Origin: JBLHUT01 sp047629975
GTDB lineage: Bacteria; Pseudomonadota; Alphaproteobacteria; Rhodobacterales; Rhodobacteraceae
Direction: 5' to 3'
Assembly (NCBI GenBank): GCA_047629975.1
Contig: JBLHUT010000149.1
Coordinates: 1-8,845, forward strand
Length of the DNA: 8,845 nucleotides
This document shows, one piece after another, positions 6,630 to 8,845 of this stretch. The notes under the pieces are model-generated. The model searched no databases. It was given only the letters and a program-made list of their open reading frames with translations, and was not told the origin of the DNA. The translations under genes and the position numbers were made by a program. How positions within the stretch are numbered: the stretch's first letter is position 1; each line of letters starts with the position of its first letter.

Positions 6630-6866
6630 TGTTTCCATCTTTGAAAACCAGAACGACCCGACGCGCTACCGCCGCCGCACTTGCGGCGGCCACGCCCAAC
6701 AGGGCGTTGAGTGTCCCTTGACACTTGACGCCTTGGCGGGAGCCTTCGTTGACTCAAGCAGACGGTCCTCTCCGACGGCGCATGGCCTTAATGTGGGGGA
6801 ACAGTCTCAAGCTCGAACGCCACGCGCGCTTTTTACCCGTTACAAACCGCTCCGTCACCCCTCGCT
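6630..6866. other. Convergent intergenic region with tandem hairpins, no gene recognised
   Basis: This 237-base gap lies between the convergent stops of the binding-protein gene and dgt. Its left half carries three hairpins in a row (6671-6725, listed separately). The right half (about 6740-6866) has no clear structure; the TTTTT at 6830-6834 follows GCGCGC but no sound stem, so I do not call a terminator there. Short open frames cross it on both strands, but none has a family I recognise or a convincing ribosome site. Confidence 0.5.
6671..6725. repeat. Three consecutive perfect hairpins
   Basis: GCCGCCGC / GCGGCGGC (6671-6678 with 6683-6690, 4-base loop), ACGCCC / GGGCGT (6692-6697 with 6702-6707, 4-base loop) and AGTGTC / GACACT (6710-6715 with 6720-6725, 4-base loop) follow each other with one or two bases between them. 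Each loop is a tetraloop. No run of T follows on either strand, so these are not classical intrinsic terminators. They could act as a two-way RNA 3'-end stabiliser or part of a structured RNA; the function is unknown. Confidence 0.6.
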
Positions 6867-8000
6867 TCAAGTCAGTCGCGCGTGCTCCTGCATTGCAAAC
6901 CTGTCAGTCATTCCAGCGATATAATCGGTCACGATGCGGGCCACACGCGCTGGTGTTCTTGCCTGCGCCACCGCCTCCTCCCATTCTTTTGGCAAAAGCT
7001 CGGTGCGCTCCAGATACAGCGGAAACAGATCATTGATGATGCGTGTCACCTCTTCGCGTTTGACCATCACCGACGGCGCACGATACATTTGCCCGAACAA
7101 GAACTGTCTGATTTCGCGCAACTTCTTCCACATTTCCGGTGAAAACCGGATCACAGGATATCCGGTTTCCCGAACCTGTTGCGCCGTCTGCGGTCCGCTT
7201 TCGTCAAGAATGCGCCGGGAGGTGTCGATGACATCTTCGACCATTGCCCCGAAAACCCGCCGCAACGCCTCGTGCCTGCGCCGCTTTTTATCAAGTCCCG
7301 GCCAGCGGGCATCGACAATCGCGAAAGCCGGGCCGATCACCGGCAGCCTTGCGATGTCATCGTCAGTGAACAGACCCGCATAAAGCCCGTCATGCAAGTC
7401 ATGGTTGTTATATGCGATATCATCCGAAAGCGCCGCAACCTGCGCCTCGGCACTGGCGTGGGTGTGCAGTTCAAGATCATGCCGGAGGGTATATTCGGCT
7501 AACACATCCGGCAACGCTCCGGTCACGGGACCGTTGTGTTTGGCAATCCCCTCAAGCGTTTCCCACGTCAGGTTCAATCCGTTAAAGTCGGCATAATGAC
7601 GCTCCAGCGTGGTGACGATCTTGATGGCCTGCGCGTTGTGGTCAAATCCGCCATGAGGGGCCATCAACACCTGCAAGGCTTCTTCACCGGTGTGCCCGAA
7701 CGGCGGGTGGCCCAAATCGTGGGCAAGGGCAATGGCCTCCGTCAATTCCGCATTCAGGCTCAGGGCACCTGCGATGGTACGAGCGACCTGTGCGACCTCG
7801 ATCGAGTGGGTCAGCCGCGTACGAAAATAATCGCCCTCGTGCTCGACAAAGACCTGGGTCTTGTGTTTGAGCCGCCGAAAGGCCGAAGAATGGATGATCC
7901 GGTCCCGGTCCCGCTGGAAACAGGACCGGAAAGCACTTTCGCTTTCGGCAAACACTCTTCCGCGGGCGTTGGCCGGGTCACAGGCATATTGCGCAAGCAT
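6867..8000 (-). CDS. dgt: dGTP triphosphohydrolase-like HD-domain protein (type 2)
   Basis: Family members hydrolyse dGTP or other dNTPs to the deoxynucleoside and triphosphate, helping to set cytoplasmic dNTP pools; type-2 proteins often accept several dNTPs, so strict dGTP specificity is not implied. The 377-residue protein has the N-terminal FQRDRDRIIHSSAFRRLKHK block (28-47) typical of the family and the HD metal site: His65 in RTRLTHSIEVAQ, His94-Asp95 in AHDLGHPPFGHTGEEAL, and a later Asp in SDDIAYNNHD. The ATG at 8000 is chosen because no other ATG precedes the conserved start in frame, and AAGGA lies about nine bases upstream on the minus strand. It is divergent from erpA with 94 bases between the starts, and convergent with the binding-protein gene at its 3' end. 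All catalytic residues I can check are present. Confidence 0.93.
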   Translation of the reverse strand: MLAQYACDPANARGRVFAESESAFRSCFQRDRDRIIHSSAFRRLKHKTQVFVEHEGDYFRTRLTHSIEVAQVARTIAGALSLNAELTEAIALAHDLGHPPFGHTGEEALQVLMAPHGGFDHNAQAIKIVTTLERHYADFNGLNLTWETLEGIAKHNGPVTGALPDVLAEYTLRHDLELHTHASAEAQVAALSDDIAYNNHDLHDGLYAGLFTDDDIARLPVIGPAFAIVDARWPGLDKKRRRHEALRRVFGAMVEDVIDTSRRILDESGPQTAQQVRETGYPVIRFSPEMWKKLREIRQFLFGQMYRAPSVMVKREEVTRIINDLFPLYLERTELLPKEWEEAVAQARTPARVARIVTDYIAGMTDRFAMQEHARLT

Positions 8001-8013
8001 TTCGTTGATGTCC

Positions 8014-8042
8014 TTGTTCCTGTCCGCTTGTAGCCTTATATG
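8014..8042 (+). promoter_or_regulatory. Possible erpA promoter in the dgt-erpA divergent gap
   Basis: TTGTTC (8014-8019) and TATATG (8037-8042) are 17 bases apart, giving a start near 8049 and a 45-base leader to the erpA ATG at 8095. On the other strand the same AT-rich patch reads TATAAG (8040-8035), a possible -10 for dgt, but without a clear -35. The two promoters may therefore overlap. Confidence 0.35.
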
Positions 8043-8094
8043 TTGAAGTGAACGAAGTTGCGATGAGCTTTGGAAAAAATGGAGCTTTGAAAAG

Positions 8095-8418
8095 ATGAAC
8101 CTGATCCTGCCCCCAAAAGTGACCGACCGTGCATTTGCGCGTCTGGCTGAAATCGGCGCCGCCCCGCAAGCTTTGCGTGTGGCCGTTGACGGCGGCGGAT
8201 GCTCGGGGTTTCAGTACGAGATAAAACTCGACGCCCCCGCCGAGGATGATCTGGTTCTTGAAAGCGACGGCCAGAAAGTTGTGGTCGATGCCATCTCGCA
8301 GCCTTTTCTGGCCAACGCAGTGATCGATTTCAGTGAAGAACTGATTGGTGCGCGGTTTATTATCGAAAACCCCAACGCCATAAGCTCGTGCGGCTGCGGC
8401 ACCAGCTTTTCGATGTAA
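8095..8418 (+). CDS. erpA: A-type iron-sulfur cluster carrier (ErpA/IscA/HesB family)
   Basis: Carries Fe-S clusters from the scaffold to apoproteins in the cytoplasm as a dimer. The 107-residue protein is the family's normal length and keeps the three cysteine ligands: Cys36 in GGGCSGFQY, and Cys99 and Cys101 in the C-terminal SCGCGTSFS. The ATG at 8095 has GGAG at 8081-8084. Distinguishing ErpA from IscA or SufA by eye is uncertain; the VDGGGCSGFQYEIKLD form and its place outside any suf/isc cluster favour ErpA. It is followed after 84 bases by xthA on the same strand, so the two may be co-transcribed; I see no terminator in that gap. Confidence 0.9.
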   Translation: MNLILPPKVTDRAFARLAEIGAAPQALRVAVDGGGCSGFQYEIKLDAPAEDDLVLESDGQKVVVDAISQPFLANAVIDFSEELIGARFIIENPNAISSCGCGTSFSM

Positions 8419-8502
8419 GCCGGACGTTTCAATTCAAGCACCACCGGTTGCACCGCGCCCCGTCATAGGCCAGAAGGCTACGGATAACACTTCGGGGACG
8501 CC

Positions 8503-8845
8503 ATGAAAATCGCGACATTCAACATCAACGGAATCAAGGCGCGCGCCGGTGCGCTGGCCGATTGGCTTGACGAGTTTTCCCCTGACGTGGCCGTCCTTCA
8601 GGAGATCAAGTCACAAGACGCGTCCTTTCCACGAGAGTTGATCGAAGACCGCGGCTATAACCTTGAAACGCACGGACAAAAATCATTTAACGGCGTGGCA
8701 ATTTTGTCAAAATACCCGCTTGAGGATGTTCGGCGCGGCTTGCCCGGCGATGACGGGGATGAGCAGGCACGCTGGATAGAGGCCACGGTTGTGGGCAAAT
8801 GCGCGGTGCGGGTGTGCGGATTGTACCTGCCCAACGGCAATCCGG
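8503..8845 (+). CDS. xthA: Exodeoxyribonuclease III / AP endonuclease (3' end beyond window)
   Basis: Class II AP endonuclease and 3'-5' exonuclease of base-excision repair, exonuclease III family, metal-dependent and cytoplasmic. The first 114 residues are visible. They begin MKIATFNINGIKAR with Asn7, continue with VLQEIKSQD carrying the metal-binding Glu34 (same numbering as E. coli), then FNGVAILSK (62-70) and LYLPNG with Tyr108 close to the E. coli Tyr109 position. The catalytic Asp and His residues of the C-terminal half lie outside the window. The ATG at 8503 has GGGGA at 8494-8498, slightly close to the start. It follows erpA in the same direction. Confidence 0.94.
   Translation, partial: MKIATFNINGIKARAGALADWLDEFSPDVAVLQEIKSQDASFPRELIEDRGYNLETHGQKSFNGVAILSKYPLEDVRRGLPGDDGDEQARWIEATVVGKCAVRVCGLYLPNGNP

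Noticed and set aside
6716..6745. TTGACA at 6719-6724 as a -35 box
   Set aside because: No acceptable -10 box lies 16-18 bases downstream (AGCCTT), and the hexamer is part of the third hairpin.
6820..6840. GCGCGC followed by TTTTT as a terminator of the binding-protein gene
   Set aside because: No stem of more than three pairs can be formed immediately upstream of the T run.
6580..7036. Short plus-strand frames in the gap after the binding-protein gene (starts at 6580 and 6725), considered as a decayed yejB or small protein
   Set aside because: Neither shows hydrophobic membrane segments or any YejB-like motif, both run into dgt antisense, and no convincing ribosome site precedes them.
7536..8033. 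Plus-strand open frame of 165 residues opposite dgt
   Set aside because: It covers the conserved HD region of dgt on the other strand; no ribosome site or family resemblance.

Overview
The window is ordinary chromosome from an alphaproteobacterium, most likely of the Rhodobacterales/Roseobacter group. This rests on the moderately high G+C, the style of the proteins (a YejA-type binding protein, a type-2 Dgt, and an ErpA gene followed by exonuclease III) and the divergent dgt / erpA-xthA arrangement that I recall from that group. That placement is inference; there is no rRNA or other marker to fix it. I see no insertion sequence, prophage, CRISPR array, tRNA or rRNA.

Layout from left to right. 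(1) 2-1791, plus strand: a translationally coupled psuK-psuG pair for pseudouridine salvage; psuK is cut only at its extreme 5' end by the window edge. (2) 1884-2687, plus strand: a DUF502 membrane protein, probably with its own weak promoter. (3) 4507-2698, minus strand: a tightly coupled pair of D-3-hydroxybutyrate dehydrogenase followed by a patatin-like lipid hydrolase, pointing to polyhydroxybutyrate/ketone-body or acyl-ester metabolism. This pair converges on the DUF502 gene with only 10 bases between the stops. (4) 4508-4817: a 310-base regulatory gap. On the minus strand it holds a promoter-like sequence, about 78 nt of transcript with a 7-bp hairpin, and a textbook intrinsic terminator; this is the best candidate for something undescribed here (a small RNA, or an attenuated leader of the dehydrogenase operon). 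On the plus strand it holds a promoter with a 6+6 bp palindrome in its spacer, facing the next gene. (5) 4818-6629, plus strand: a complete periplasmic family-5 (YejA-like) peptide-binding protein with no permease or ATPase gene beside it. (6) 6630-6866: a 237-base convergent gap with three consecutive GC-rich hairpins and no recognisable gene. (7) 8000-6867, minus strand: dGTPase-like HD hydrolase. (8) 8095-8418 and 8503 to the edge, plus strand: the A-type Fe-S carrier ErpA and exonuclease III (partial).

Functionally the window is mostly housekeeping: nucleoside salvage, dNTP control, Fe-S delivery, DNA repair, carbon-reserve use and peptide uptake. The coding genes look intact and belong to known families. 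The interest lies in the two intergenic regions, 4508-4817 and 6630-6866.
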